64,000 bases of DNA. Source: an uncultured Pelagibacteraceae bacterium. Its GTDB lineage: Bacteria > Pseudomonadota > Alphaproteobacteria > Pelagibacterales > Pelagibacteraceae. Under the pieces are notes generated by a model. It saw only the letters and a list, made by a program, of their open reading frames with translations. It had not been told where the DNA came from and did no database searches. The translations under genes and the position numbers were made by a program. The DNA is taken from assembly GCA_902628495.1 (NCBI GenBank), contig CACONH010000001.1, positions 1-64,000 on the forward strand, read 5' to 3'. The first letter of the stretch is position 1. Each line of letters starts with the position of its first letter. This document shows, one piece after another, positions 1 to 11,228 of this stretch.

Positions 1-476
1 TTTCTATCATCTTCAAGTAAAGCATGATGGGACCACGTTACCGTTGTGCCTGACAACAATAAAACTAAAGTGTTAATTAAAGGAATGTCCCAAGGATCAA
101 AAGTTTCAATATCTTTTGGAGGCCAAACATTGCCTACAAATTCTCCTGGAAAAAGACTTGCATCAAAATAAGCCCAAAACCAAGCTACAAAAAACATCAC
201 TTCAGACGCAATGAATAATGTCATTCCATACCTATGATGAATTTGAACCACTGGAGTATGATGACCTTGATGCTCTGCTTCATTAACAACATCTCTGAAC
301 CACATGAAAGCACCATAAATTAAAAGAGCAAAACCAAAAAGCATAGCCCACATAACCTTTGAGTGAAAATAATAGACGGTACCAATAGCAGTAATTAACG
401 TAGCGAATGAAGTATAAATCGGCCACGGACTTGGGTCTACTAGATGATAATCATGTTTTTGATCTTTTGCAGACAT
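1..476 (-). CDS. cox3: Cytochrome c oxidase subunit III (partial, 3' end beyond window)
   Basis: This is the N-terminal 158 codons of COX3, the third membrane core subunit of aa3-type cytochrome oxidase, which sits beside subunit I in the inner membrane. The protein opens MSAKDQKHDYHLVDPSPWP and shows the family features HHRYGMTLFIASEVMFF and TVTWSHHALLEDD, with hydrophobic helices between. The ATG at 476 directly follows the stop codon of the upstream ctaG, so translation is probably coupled. The reading frame is open to the window edge, so the C-terminal half is missing only because the window ends. The family identity is secure. Confidence 0.95.
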   Translation of the reverse strand, partial: MSAKDQKHDYHLVDPSPWPIYTSFATLITAIGTVYYFHSKVMWAMLFGFALLIYGAFMWFRDVVNEAEHQGHHTPVVQIHHRYGMTLFIASEVMFFVAWFWAYFDASLFPGEFVGNVWPPKDIETFDPWDIPLINTLVLLLSGTTVTWSHHALLEDDR

Positions 477-1025
477 TTATTTTATTAACTTAGTTTGTTT
501 ATAATAATCTGATGAGAAGAAAGTATATGACAAAGTAACATCACTTACATTTTTTGTTTTTGGATCATTTACTACTTCTGGATCAAGATAAAAAGTCATG
601 AAATAACTTTTTTTTTCTCCAGGATTTAAAGTTTGTTTTTCAAAACAAAAGCAACCTAATTTATTAAAGTAAGGACCAAATGATGATGGAGAAACGTTAT
701 AACTTGCAACACCACTAGTGGGATCTTTACTAAAGTTCTCAACTACGAAGTTTACTTTGTAAACTTTGCCCGGTTTGACATCAACCAAGTTATTTTCAGT
801 TTTAAAGTTCCAAGATAAATCAGTTTGAACATTTGTATCCAATCTTACAGATACGGGCTTATCTATTACGATTTTTGGTATATCCTTTGAAATTTGCGTT
901 GTACCTCCAAAACCAGTTACACGACAAAAAAGGTCATATAACGGAACAGCAGCAAATGACATACCTAGCATTAGCAAAAATATGAAAGATAGTAATAGAG
1001 GTGTTAATTTTTTTTTTGATATCAT
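477..1025 (-). CDS. ctaG: Cytochrome c oxidase assembly protein CtaG/Cox11
   Basis: This copper chaperone delivers copper to the CuB site of oxidase subunit I from the periplasmic side of the inner membrane. The 182-residue protein has one N-terminal membrane helix (about residues 7-27) followed by a beta-rich periplasmic domain. The copper-binding CFCF motif is at residues 125-128, inside NKLGCFCFEKQTLNPGE. It lies between the 40-residue membrane peptide and cox3. Its ATG overlaps the preceding stop (ATGA), and its own stop abuts the cox3 start. Length and motif are normal for the family. Confidence 0.96.
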   Translation of the reverse strand: MISKKKLTPLLLSFIFLLMLGMSFAAVPLYDLFCRVTGFGGTTQISKDIPKIVIDKPVSVRLDTNVQTDLSWNFKTENNLVDVKPGKVYKVNFVVENFSKDPTSGVASYNVSPSSFGPYFNKLGCFCFEKQTLNPGEKKSYFMTFYLDPEVVNDPKTKNVSDVTLSYTFFSSDYYKQTKLIK

Positions 1026-1144
1026 ATTACTCTCTCAAATACACCAACATTATATAAAGTGAAAATAAACAATAAGATTATAAAAATAACAAGTCCAATT
1101 CCTGTTAAAAGGTTTTTCTTTTTTACTTTTTTATCTATTTCCAT
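1022..1144 (-). CDS. Small 40-residue single-helix membrane protein in the oxidase operon
   Basis: An open frame of 40 codons begins MEIDKKVKKKNLLTG, continues as one long hydrophobic helix (about residues 16-32) and ends GVFERVI. Its ATG shares one base with the ctaB stop (TGATG), and its TGA overlaps the ctaG ATG (ATGA), so it fills the gap between two oxidase assembly genes exactly. The lysine-rich N-terminus before the helix suggests N-in topology. Small CoxF-like proteins are known at this position in alphaproteobacterial oxidase operons. I infer a similar assembly or accessory role from position and topology only, since there is no diagnostic motif. Confidence 0.75.
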   Translation of the reverse strand: MEIDKKVKKKNLLTGIGLVIFIILLFIFTLYNVGVFERVI

Positions 1145-2055
1145 CATACGAAATTATCAACTAAAAATAATACAAAAATTGCAAACAAATAGATTATTGA
1201 ATAACTGAAAATTTTTTTGGCCTTTAAAATATTAAATTTGTGTTTTTCGTCTTTGTAAAGATCAAAACAAATATAATTATAATATATTGTTAAAGGTAAA
1301 CAAAATACTGCAAAAAAGTTTCCTACAAAACCAATATGGTATGGCAAATATAATACTGGTAACATAAGTAGTGAATAAATAAGTATATTTATTTTAGTAT
1401 TTTGTACTCCACTTATAACTGGCAACATTGGTATTTTTGCTAATCTATAATCTTCTGCTTTGTAGAGACTAAGCGCCCAAAAATGTGAGGGTGTCCAGAA
1501 AAATATAATAAGGAAAAATGAAATTGCCTCTAATGATAAATTGCCTGTTACGATTGTCCAGCCAATTACTGGAGGTAATGCACCAGCGGCACCACCTATT
1601 ACAATATTTTGAGGCGTTCTTCTTTTTAACCAAACTGTATAAACAACAACGTAAAAGAAAATAGTAAAAAAAAGTATAAATGCCGATAAAAGATTTGAAA
1701 AATAATATAATCCATAAATTGAGATTAAAGATAAAGCTAATCCAAAAATTAAAGCTTGTGACTTGTTTACTTTTCCAGTGGGAATTGGTCTTAAACATGT
1801 TCTTGACATTAATTTATCAAGATCCGCCTCATACCACATATTCAAAGCACCAGCTGCTCCAGCACCCAGTGTAACAAAACCTATACTTATAATCGCATCA
1901 AACATTGGTATTTGATTTGGTGCTGTAAGTAATCCTACCGCACAAGTAAAAATTACTAAGGACATCACCCTAGGTTTCATAAGATCAATTAAACCATTAA
2001 ATAGTTTAATCTCACCAAGTAGATTTCGTTTTAATAATGAATTAAGGGCGTTCAT
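1144..2055 (-). CDS. ctaB: Protoheme IX farnesyltransferase (heme O synthase)
   Basis: This enzyme attaches a farnesyl group to heme b to give heme O, the precursor of the heme A used by the oxidase encoded beside it. The 303-residue protein is a UbiA-superfamily multi-spanning membrane enzyme. The first aspartate-rich motif is NMWYEADLD (residues 72-80), followed by RTCLRPIPTG. The second conserved loop is KAEDYRLAKIPMLPV (about 199-213). It lies 15 bases after ctaD and shares a base with the following 40-residue membrane protein. Motifs, length and context all agree. Confidence 0.96.
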   Translation of the reverse strand: MNALNSLLKRNLLGEIKLFNGLIDLMKPRVMSLVIFTCAVGLLTAPNQIPMFDAIISIGFVTLGAGAAGALNMWYEADLDKLMSRTCLRPIPTGKVNKSQALIFGLALSLISIYGLYYFSNLLSAFILFFTIFFYVVVYTVWLKRRTPQNIVIGGAAGALPPVIGWTIVTGNLSLEAISFFLIIFFWTPSHFWALSLYKAEDYRLAKIPMLPVISGVQNTKINILIYSLLMLPVLYLPYHIGFVGNFFAVFCLPLTIYYNYICFDLYKDEKHKFNILKAKKIFSYSIIYLFAIFVLFLVDNFV

Positions 2056-2070
2056 TTAATTACTTTTAAA

Positions 2071-4525
<2,455 letters not shown>

Positions 4526-4584
4526 CTTTTAATCTATATAAAGTGATTTTGTAAAAATTACACTTAAGATTTCGCGACAATTTA

Positions 4585-5292
4585 TCAATTTAACTCATAA
4601 CTGACTATAGTTATCGCTGATATAGCTGCTGTTTCAGCCCTCAATATATTTTCGCCTAAACTCAACTTATAAATACCCTTAAATTTATCAATTTCAACTC
4701 TTTCGGACTCTGAAAAATCTCCCTCTGGGCCAATAATTATGCAATTAGATTTTGATAATAATTTATCCTTATCCAGCTTTGTAGTTTTTGAATTTAAATC
4801 TGTTAAAATTAAATTTATATTTTCTTGATTTTTATTTAGAAATTTTTTTAATGTTGTTGGCTCTTCAATATTAGGAATATTTATTCGATTGGACTGTTCA
4901 CTTGCCTCAACAATTATTTTTCTTAACCTATCTAAATTTATTTTTCGAACAACTGTTCTATCAAAAATAATTGGTATAAAATTTGTTACGCCTAACTCAG
5001 TGGATTTTTGAATCATGAAATTAAAAAAGTTTGATTTGATAGGGGAAAAAGCGAGCCACAATTCATTTTGATGTTCTTTTGATCTTAATTGTTTCCCAAG
5101 TTTAAAATTTATCAATCCAGATTTAATACTTTCAAAGTGAGCGACCCATTCTCCGTTTTCATTAAATAAATTAAAGTTATCACCTTTTTTAATTCTCATA
5201 ACCTTTGACAAATAATGAGATTGATCTTTATTTAATTTACCAGTTAAATTATTAGATAAACTTTCTTTAAAAAATAATCTAATATTGTTCAT
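4585..5292 (-). CDS. rsmE: 16S rRNA (uracil1498-N3)-methyltransferase
   Basis: RsmE is a SPOUT-class enzyme that methylates U1498 of 16S rRNA using S-adenosylmethionine. The 235-residue protein has an N-terminal PUA-like domain and a C-terminal knotted SPOUT domain with the family signatures IIGPEGDFSESE and LSLGENILRAETAAI. Length is typical. Only 20 bases separate its start from the start of the divergent haloacid dehalogenase, so promoters on the two strands must overlap each other or the coding regions. The product is not functionally linked to the oxidase operon next to it. Confidence 0.93.
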   Translation of the reverse strand: MNNIRLFFKESLSNNLTGKLNKDQSHYLSKVMRIKKGDNFNLFNENGEWVAHFESIKSGLINFKLGKQLRSKEHQNELWLAFSPIKSNFFNFMIQKSTELGVTNFIPIIFDRTVVRKINLDRLRKIIVEASEQSNRINIPNIEEPTTLKKFLNKNQENINLILTDLNSKTTKLDKDKLLSKSNCIIIGPEGDFSESERVEIDKFKGIYKLSLGENILRAETAAISAITIVSYELN

Positions 5293-5312
5293 ATTAAGAT
5301 ACTAAACTTTTT

Positions 5313-5975
5313 ATGAAAAATATTAAGGTAATAATTTTCGACGCCTATGGTACTCTTTTTGACGTAAATTCTGCTGCAGAAAGATGTAAAGAAAAAATTG
5401 GTGATAAATGGGAGAGCTTTGCGAATTATTGGAGAACTACTCAGTTAGAGTATACTTGGTTAAGAAGTTTAATGAAAAGACATAAAGATTTTTGGCAGGT
5501 CACAGAAGATAGTTTAGATAAATCTTTGTTGGCATTTAAAATTGATCCTAATATGAGATCAGAGTTGTTAAATCTTTATAAAATTTTAAATACTTTTCCA
5601 GAAGTAAAAGAAGTATTAAAAAATCTTAAAGAAAAGAAATATAAAATTTCAATACTCTCGAATGGTACTCCAGATCTACTAGATGGGTTGGTAAAAAGTA
5701 ATAATCTAGAAAAAATGTTTGATGATATATTCTCAATTGAAAAAGTTGGAATATATAAGCCAGATGAAAAAGTTTATAAAATGCCTATCGATAAATATAA
5801 AGTCACAAAAAATGAAATTGCATTTCTAAGTGCAAATACTTGGGATGTTGCAGGTGCTGGTAACTTCGGCTTTAATTCTATTTGGGTAAATAGAAATAAA
5901 AATATTTTTGACAAACTCGATTATATTCCGCATAATGAGGTAAATAACCTAAAAGAAATATTAAAACTATTATAA
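5313..5975 (+). CDS. L-2-haloacid dehalogenase (HAD type II)
   Basis: Type II haloacid dehalogenases hydrolyse L-2-haloalkanoic acids to D-2-hydroxy acids through an aspartyl-ester intermediate. In this 220-residue protein the family's active-site residues are in place: nucleophile Asp10 and Thr14 (FDAYGTLF), Arg41, Ser116 (LSNGTPDLL), Lys149 (IYKPDEK), Tyr155, Ser173, Asn175 and Asp178. Spacing matches the characterised Pseudomonas enzyme with a two-residue offset in the C-terminal half. This goes beyond a general HAD match, although the natural substrate remains inferred. The next gene, a DoxX-type protein, starts 2 bases downstream. Confidence 0.85.
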   Translation: MKNIKVIIFDAYGTLFDVNSAAERCKEKIGDKWESFANYWRTTQLEYTWLRSLMKRHKDFWQVTEDSLDKSLLAFKIDPNMRSELLNLYKILNTFPEVKEVLKNLKEKKYKISILSNGTPDLLDGLVKSNNLEKMFDDIFSIEKVGIYKPDEKVYKMPIDKYKVTKNEIAFLSANTWDVAGAGNFGFNSIWVNRNKNIFDKLDYIPHNEVNNLKEILKLL

Positions 5976-5977
5976 AT

Positions 5978-6364
5978 ATGGATAAACTTTTTAGTAAATT
6001 ATACTTTCTTGCACCTTGGTTTTTAAGATTGGGTCTTAGTGTTGCATTTATTATCCACGGTTATTTTAAATTTCCTTTACCACCAGCTGGACTAGTAGAG
6101 TACTTTGGTTTATCGCCACTTTTATCATCTGTTGTTGCAATATCAGAAGTTGGATCTGGAATATTATTAATTATAAGTGGATTTATTAAAGGACCTATTG
6201 GAAATTTTCTTACAAGATTAAGTGCTTTTACCATTACAATTATAATGATCAATGTGTTTGCTATTGGTCATCCAGATTGGTTTTTTACAACAAAACTTTT
6301 CACTAGTGAGCAAATATTTCTCTTTCTGATAAGTTTATATTTTGTTATTAAAGGAAATAACTAG
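5978..6364 (+). CDS. DoxX family inner-membrane protein
   Basis: The 128-residue protein has four hydrophobic helices and the family-like stretch APWFLRLGLSVAFIIHGYFKF near its N-terminus, then ISEVGSGILLIISGFIKGPIG. DoxX proteins are small membrane proteins, and some have been linked to thiol or redox metabolism, but no activity can be assigned here. It is sandwiched between the dehalogenase (2 bases upstream) and pirin (4 bases downstream), so it is probably cotranscribed with both. The family call is good; the function is open. Confidence 0.8.
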   Translation: MDKLFSKLYFLAPWFLRLGLSVAFIIHGYFKFPLPPAGLVEYFGLSPLLSSVVAISEVGSGILLIISGFIKGPIGNFLTRLSAFTITIIMINVFAIGHPDWFFTTKLFTSEQIFLFLISLYFVIKGNN

Positions 6365-6368
6365 TCCA

Positions 6369-7199
6369 ATGATTGAAGTAAGCAAAATTATAAAACCAAC
6401 TAATGCATCAGATGGCGCAGGAGTAAAACTAAAAAGAAGTATTGGTGTTGAGCCAAATTATTATGATCCATTCTTAATGTTAGATGAATTTGGTTCTGAA
6501 AATAGTGAAGATTATGTTGCAGGATTTCCCCCACATCCCCACAGAGGAATTGAAACTGTTACATATATGCTAAATGGGGATTTTGAGCATGAGGACAGTG
6601 CTGGCGGCAGAGGGAAAATGACTGCTGGTGATGTCCAATGGATGAAAACCGGAAGTGGTATTATTCATTCTGAAATGCCGGCTATGAAAGAGGGAAAACT
6701 TCATGGATTTCAGTTATGGATAAATATGCCAGCCAAATTAAAAATGACCAAGCCTGAATATATTTATATTAAAGCAGATAAAATGAGTATTCATAAAGAT
6801 CAAGACAAGCAAGTAAAAACTATAGCTGGAAAATTTAAAAAGGCAGAGGGTCCAGTAAAGGGTCATAATGTAGAGCCTATTTATTTTGATGTAGAACTTA
6901 AAAAAGATAAAGAGTTTAATTTTGATATTCCTGAGACACACAATTCTTTTATATATTTAATTAATGGAGAAATAAAAATTGGAAGCAAAGTGCACGATAA
7001 TATTAAAGATAGTACATTGATACTACTTGATAATGGAAAAGACTTAAAAGTTAAAGCATCATCAGACTGTAAATTTTTACTCATATCTGGAAAACCCTTA
7101 AATGAAGAGATAGCAAGAGGTGGGCCTTTTGTGATGAACACTAAAAAAGAGATATTAGATGCTGTTAATGACTATCATAATGGTACATTTGTTAAATAA
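6369..7199 (+). CDS. Pirin family protein (bicupin)
   Basis: Pirins are iron-binding bicupins; some bacterial members have quercetin dioxygenase activity and others act as regulators. The N-terminal cupin carries the metal ligands His56, His58, His100 and Glu102 in PPHPHRGIET and GSGIIHSEMP, in the same spacing as human pirin. The C-terminal pirin domain follows, ending FVMNTKKEILDAVNDY. I chose the ATG at 6369 (MIEVSKI), giving 276 residues, because an upstream in-frame ATG at 6342 lies inside the DoxX gene and adds residues not typical of the family. The stop shares a base with the next start (TAATG). Confidence 0.9.
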   Translation: MIEVSKIIKPTNASDGAGVKLKRSIGVEPNYYDPFLMLDEFGSENSEDYVAGFPPHPHRGIETVTYMLNGDFEHEDSAGGRGKMTAGDVQWMKTGSGIIHSEMPAMKEGKLHGFQLWINMPAKLKMTKPEYIYIKADKMSIHKDQDKQVKTIAGKFKKAEGPVKGHNVEPIYFDVELKKDKEFNFDIPETHNSFIYLINGEIKIGSKVHDNIKDSTLILLDNGKDLKVKASSDCKFLLISGKPLNEEIARGGPFVMNTKKEILDAVNDYHNGTFVK

Positions 7200-8170
7200 T
7201 GCATAGTGTATCTTTTTCAAAAACTGGTGGCCCTGAAGTTCTTGAATATAAAGAGTTAAAACTTGAAGATCCAAAGAGCGGTGAAGTGCTAATTAAACAC
7301 TCTGCAATAGGATTAAATTTTATAGATACTTACCATAGATCAGGTTTATACCCTGTACCGCTACCCTCAGGAATTGGTTTAGAGGGTGCAGGAATTATTG
7401 AAAAAGTTGGACCAGATGTTTCAAATTTTAAAGAGGGTGATAAAGTTGCCTATGCTGCTGCACCATTAGGCTCCTATTCTACTCACAGAATATATCCAAC
7501 AAAAAATTTGGTCAAAGTTCCAGAAGGAATTGATCTTGAAATAGTTGCATGTTTAATGACAAAAGGATTAACAACCTTTTATTTGTTACACAAAACCTAT
7601 GAGGTTAAAAAAGGTCAAACAATATTATTTCATGCTGCAGCTGGAGGTGTTGGTCAAATATTTTGTCAATGGGCAAAAAGTTTAGGATGTAAAATTATTG
7701 GGACTGTTGGGTCTGATGAAAAAATAGAATTAGCTAAAAAATATGGCTGTGATGAAGTGATAAATTACTCAAAAGAAAATTTTAAAGATAAAGTTATGGA
7801 AATTACTAACGATGAGGGGCTGCCAGTAGTATATGATGGGGTGGGGAAAGTAACTTTAGAAAATTCTTTAGCATGTTTAAAAATGCGAGGGATGATGGTT
7901 TCGTTTGGTAACGCATCAGGAAAACTTGATCCAGTTGATGTTGGTAAATTAATTGCTCCAAAAGGTTTATATTTAACTAGACCAAGTATTGCACATTACA
8001 CTGCTACTAGAAAAGAATTAGATGAAGCATCTGAAAAACTATTTCAAATGGTAAAAACAGGCAATGTAAAAGTTGAAATATATAAAAAGTATAATCTTAA
8101 AGACTCAATACAAGCACATAAAGATCTTGAGGGACGTAAAATACTTGGACCTGCAATAATTACTCCTTAA
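7199..8170 (+). CDS. qor: NADPH:quinone oxidoreductase, zinc-independent MDR family
   Basis: The 323-residue protein is a medium-chain dehydrogenase/reductase of the zeta-crystallin/quinone oxidoreductase type, expected to reduce quinones with NADPH in the cytoplasm. It shows the family block NFIDTYHRSGLYP (residues 40-52), the nucleotide-binding loop AAAGGVG (146-152) and no catalytic zinc ligand set. It starts on the last base of the pirin stop, so pirin, DoxX and this enzyme form a redox-themed run. Its 3' end overlaps the convergent DUF2721 gene by 11 bases. Confidence 0.9.
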   Translation: MHSVSFSKTGGPEVLEYKELKLEDPKSGEVLIKHSAIGLNFIDTYHRSGLYPVPLPSGIGLEGAGIIEKVGPDVSNFKEGDKVAYAAAPLGSYSTHRIYPTKNLVKVPEGIDLEIVACLMTKGLTTFYLLHKTYEVKKGQTILFHAAAGGVGQIFCQWAKSLGCKIIGTVGSDEKIELAKKYGCDEVINYSKENFKDKVMEITNDEGLPVVYDGVGKVTLENSLACLKMRGMMVSFGNASGKLDPVDVGKLIAPKGLYLTRPSIAHYTATRKELDEASEKLFQMVKTGNVKVEIYKKYNLKDSIQAHKDLEGRKILGPAIITP

Positions 8171-8567
8171 ATTGAACATCCATATCAGAAATATGTAGCT
8201 TTAAGGCTTTTGTAGAAATTTGTATTTCTCTAATAAAAAAAACAATAGATATCATCATAGATAAACAGCATGAACCAAAAATTATCCTAGCAACAAATAT
8301 TTTTTCTAAATATAAAGCAAAGACTGTTAACATATTGAACAAAAATCCAAAAGCAGAAAACATAATTGTGTATTTTAAAACATTTATTCTATTGTTTAAA
8401 TTAATAAGTTGGTCTTTCCACTCAGGTGGAGTATGTTTTTCAAATACATGTTCATCATGAATTTTTCTAATTAAATTACTAAGTGTATGAAACCTGTTAC
8501 TATAAACTCCCATAATTAAAGGGATTGCAGGAAACATTAAAGCAGTAACAGTATAATCAATATCCAT
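8160..8567 (-). CDS. DUF2721 family membrane protein
   Basis: This 135-residue protein resembles the DUF2721 family, whose function is unknown. The N-terminus MDIDYTVTALMFPAIPLIMGVYSNRFHTLSNLIR combines a membrane helix with a conserved polar stretch. Two further helices lie at about residues 66-88 and 91-113, separated by a short charged turn. The gene is convergent with the quinone oxidoreductase (11-base overlap) and divergent from ubiA, 52 bases away. Those 52 bases contain no clear operator. I am confident it is a real gene and moderately confident of the family. Confidence 0.75.
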   Translation of the reverse strand: MDIDYTVTALMFPAIPLIMGVYSNRFHTLSNLIRKIHDEHVFEKHTPPEWKDQLINLNNRINVLKYTIMFSAFGFLFNMLTVFALYLEKIFVARIIFGSCCLSMMISIVFFIREIQISTKALKLHISDMDVQFKE

Positions 8568-8619
8568 ACGAATCAGTTTGATTATGAATCGATGCTTTGT
8601 TATTTACAAGTAAATTATA

Positions 8620-9489
8620 ATGAAAGATTTTAAACTTTTTCTTGATTTAATTAGAATTAAAAAACCTATAGGTATAATGTTATTATTCTGGCCTTGTTCT
8701 TGGGGTCTTACTTTAGTAAATGATTTTTCTAATGGTTATTCACAATATATTTTATATTTAATTTACTTTTTTTTAGGTGCAACATTAATGAGGTCAGCGG
8801 GTTGTATTGTAAATGATATTCTTGATAGGAAGTATGATATACTTGTAGAGAGAACTAAGAATAGACCAATCGCTTCGGGTGATATATCTGTAAGTTTAAG
8901 TTTAGTATATATAGTAATATTATGCTCGCTGGCGTTTCTAATATTAATACAATTTAATTTTATAACAATTCTATTAGGTTTGGCATCAATGCCTTTTGCA
9001 TTTAGTTATCCTTTGATGAAGAGATATACATACTGGCCTCAATTGTTTTTGGGATTTACTTTTAATTATGGACTTATTATGGCTTGGTTTTCAATAAAAC
9101 CAGAATTTAGTTACATTCCAATCATTTTTTATTGTGGAGCCATATTTTGGACATTAGCTTACGACACTATATACGGGTTTCAAGACATTAAAGATGATGA
9201 AATAATAGGAGTAAAATCAACATCAATTAAATTTAAAAAAAATCCTAAATTACTTATTTTTTTATGTTATTTAATTTTTATTTTAATGCAAATTTTATCA
9301 GGAATATTTATGGAGTTTGATTATTATTACTTTATTGGAACCTTAATTATAGCTTTGCACTTATATTTTTTTCAAGTTATGGGTTTAGATATTTCAAATC
9401 CAAAATCATGTTTAAAAAGCTTTAAAAGTAATAATCTTTTGGGTTTTTTGGTCTTTGCAAACATCCTAATAAATAAAATTAACTTATAA
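8620..9489 (+). CDS. ubiA: 4-hydroxybenzoate polyprenyltransferase
   Basis: UbiA prenylates 4-hydroxybenzoate in the inner membrane, the committing step of ubiquinone synthesis. Of the 289 residues, the first aspartate-rich motif is NDILDRKYD (65-73) followed by RTKNRPIASG, and the second is DTIYGFQDIKDD (about 182-193). It has eight or nine membrane helices, as usual for the superfamily. It shares its final base with the start of the downstream ABC transporter, so it heads an operon otherwise devoted to lipid A. Ubiquinone feeds the respiratory chain that ends in the oxidase at the left of this window. Confidence 0.93.
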   Translation: MKDFKLFLDLIRIKKPIGIMLLFWPCSWGLTLVNDFSNGYSQYILYLIYFFLGATLMRSAGCIVNDILDRKYDILVERTKNRPIASGDISVSLSLVYIVILCSLAFLILIQFNFITILLGLASMPFAFSYPLMKRYTYWPQLFLGFTFNYGLIMAWFSIKPEFSYIPIIFYCGAIFWTLAYDTIYGFQDIKDDEIIGVKSTSIKFKKNPKLLIFLCYLIFILMQILSGIFMEFDYYYFIGTLIIALHLYFFQVMGLDISNPKSCLKSFKSNNLLGFLVFANILINKINL

Positions 9490-11228
9490 TGACAGATACT
9501 CAAATCTTAAAAAGGTTATTTAATGATTATACAAAAAAATATGTTCCTAAAATTTTTTTGGCTTTAATTTTTACTTTAATTTTAGCAGCAAGCACTTCTT
9601 CGATCGCTTGGTTGCTAGATCCAGCTATTGAAAAACTTTTTCTACAAAAAGATAGAAGTCTAATCTTACTAATACCTTTGGGTATTATTATCGCTTTTAC
9701 CTTTAAGGGGGTCTCATTATACTTGGCAAGAGTAATAATGATAATTGTCGGTGAAGACCTGAAAAAATCAATACAAATAGATATGACGAAAAATTTAATA
9801 AAAGCCGATACAGAAACGATCGAAAAAAAACACTCGGGAAAATTAATCACTAATTTGATAAATGATGTTAATTTTATGACCACACTTGTTAGTGTAGGAA
9901 TATTAAATCTGTTTAAAGACTCGCTTACTTTAATTGGATTACTAGGTGTAATGTTTTATCAAAATTGGAAATTATCTTTAATTGCAATTGTAATGATACC
10001 TCTTGCAAGTTTTTTTGCCAGATTTTTAGGTAAGAGAATTAGTAAAGTGACAGTGCAAGCTATGGATCTAGCTGCTGTTTTAAATACTCGATTAATGGAA
10101 ATTTTTAGAAATCATAAATTAATTAAAGTTTTCCAAAAAGAGACATACGAAACTTCAAGAGCCAATAATGCATTCGAACAAGCAAAAAATAAAGGGAAAA
10201 AGTTAGCAATAATTTATGCAAGGTCATCCCCTATAATGGAGACATTAACAGGAATTATGATAGCAATTTTGATTTATTATTCCGGCAATTTAATTATGAG
10301 TGGTGAAATTGCAGTGAATAATTTTTTTTCTTTTTTAGCTGCAATGATGTTAGCCTACCAACCAGTAAGGTCATTAGCTACTTTAAATCTTACAATTAAT
10401 CAGGGTTTAGCAGCTTCGAGAAGAGTCCTTCCTATAATCGATCAAAAACACAATATTTTAGAAGACGAGAAATTAGAAAAGTTAAACGTATCTGACGGCA
10501 CTATAACCTTTGAAAAAGTAAATTTTAATTATAATTCTAATTCAAGATCTATATTAAAAAATATCAATTTAAATATTCATGGAGGTAAAATGACATCATT
10601 AGTTGGACATAGTGGTGCTGGTAAATCTACTATAATGAACTTAATACCTCGTTTTTACGATTGTACTGAAGGTGATATAAAAATTGACAACCAGTCAATC
10701 AAAAATAGGAGATTATCCTCAGTAAGGGATAATGTATCTTTAGTAAGTCAAGAAACTACTTTATTTGATGATACTGTTTTAAATAATATCAAATATGCTA
10801 ATTTAAATGCATCTGAAAAAGAAATTAGAGAAGCATCAAGGCTCTCTTTTTCAGAGGAATTTATTAACTTATTGCCAAACAAATACAATACAATGATAGG
10901 TGAAAATGGAATAAGACTATCTGGTGGTGAAAAACAAAGATTGTCAATTGCTAGAGCATTTTTAAAAAAAAGTAAAATTATATTACTGGATGAGGCTACT
11001 TCCTCTTTAGATTCAGAAACTGAAAGAAAAATTCAAGATGCTTTAAATTATTTAACTAAAGGTAAAACTACTTTAGTAATTGCTCATAGGTTATCCACAA
11101 TTTTAAACTCTTACAAAATATATGTTATCGATAATGGAGAAGTTGTTGCAAAAGGAAATCATAAAGAACTTTTGGAGAATTCTAAAGTTTATAAAAATTT
11201 CTACGAGAAACAGATACAAAAAAGTTAA
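9489..11228 (+). CDS. msbA: MsbA-like ABC transporter (lipid A exporter), fused membrane and ATPase domains
   Basis: The protein is a 579-residue half-transporter: six membrane helices (about residues 20-310) followed by an ATPase domain. Walker A is GHSGAGKS (373-380), the ABC signature is LSGGEKQR (477-484), and Walker B is IILLDEATSSLDSE just after. MsbA homologues flip lipid A-core across the inner membrane. Position immediately before kdtA, lpxK and an LpxL-type acyltransferase strongly supports that substrate, though ABCB-type exporters can look alike. Start and stop each share one base with the neighbouring genes (TAATG on both sides). Confidence 0.88.
   Translation: MTDTQILKRLFNDYTKKYVPKIFLALIFTLILAASTSSIAWLLDPAIEKLFLQKDRSLILLIPLGIIIAFTFKGVSLYLARVIMIIVGEDLKKSIQIDMTKNLIKADTETIEKKHSGKLITNLINDVNFMTTLVSVGILNLFKDSLTLIGLLGVMFYQNWKLSLIAIVMIPLASFFARFLGKRISKVTVQAMDLAAVLNTRLMEIFRNHKLIKVFQKETYETSRANNAFEQAKNKGKKLAIIYARSSPIMETLTGIMIAILIYYSGNLIMSGEIAVNNFFSFLAAMMLAYQPVRSLATLNLTINQGLAASRRVLPIIDQKHNILEDEKLEKLNVSDGTITFEKVNFNYNSNSRSILKNINLNIHGGKMTSLVGHSGAGKSTIMNLIPRFYDCTEGDIKIDNQSIKNRRLSSVRDNVSLVSQETTLFDDTVLNNIKYANLNASEKEIREASRLSFSEEFINLLPNKYNTMIGENGIRLSGGEKQRLSIARAFLKKSKIILLDEATSSLDSETERKIQDALNYLTKGKTTLVIAHRLSTILNSYKIYVIDNGEVVAKGNHKELLENSKVYKNFYEKQIQKS

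Noticed and set aside
1469-1874. Open frames overlapping ctaB on both strands
   Set aside because: They are shadows of ctaB, which has complete family motifs in its own frame.
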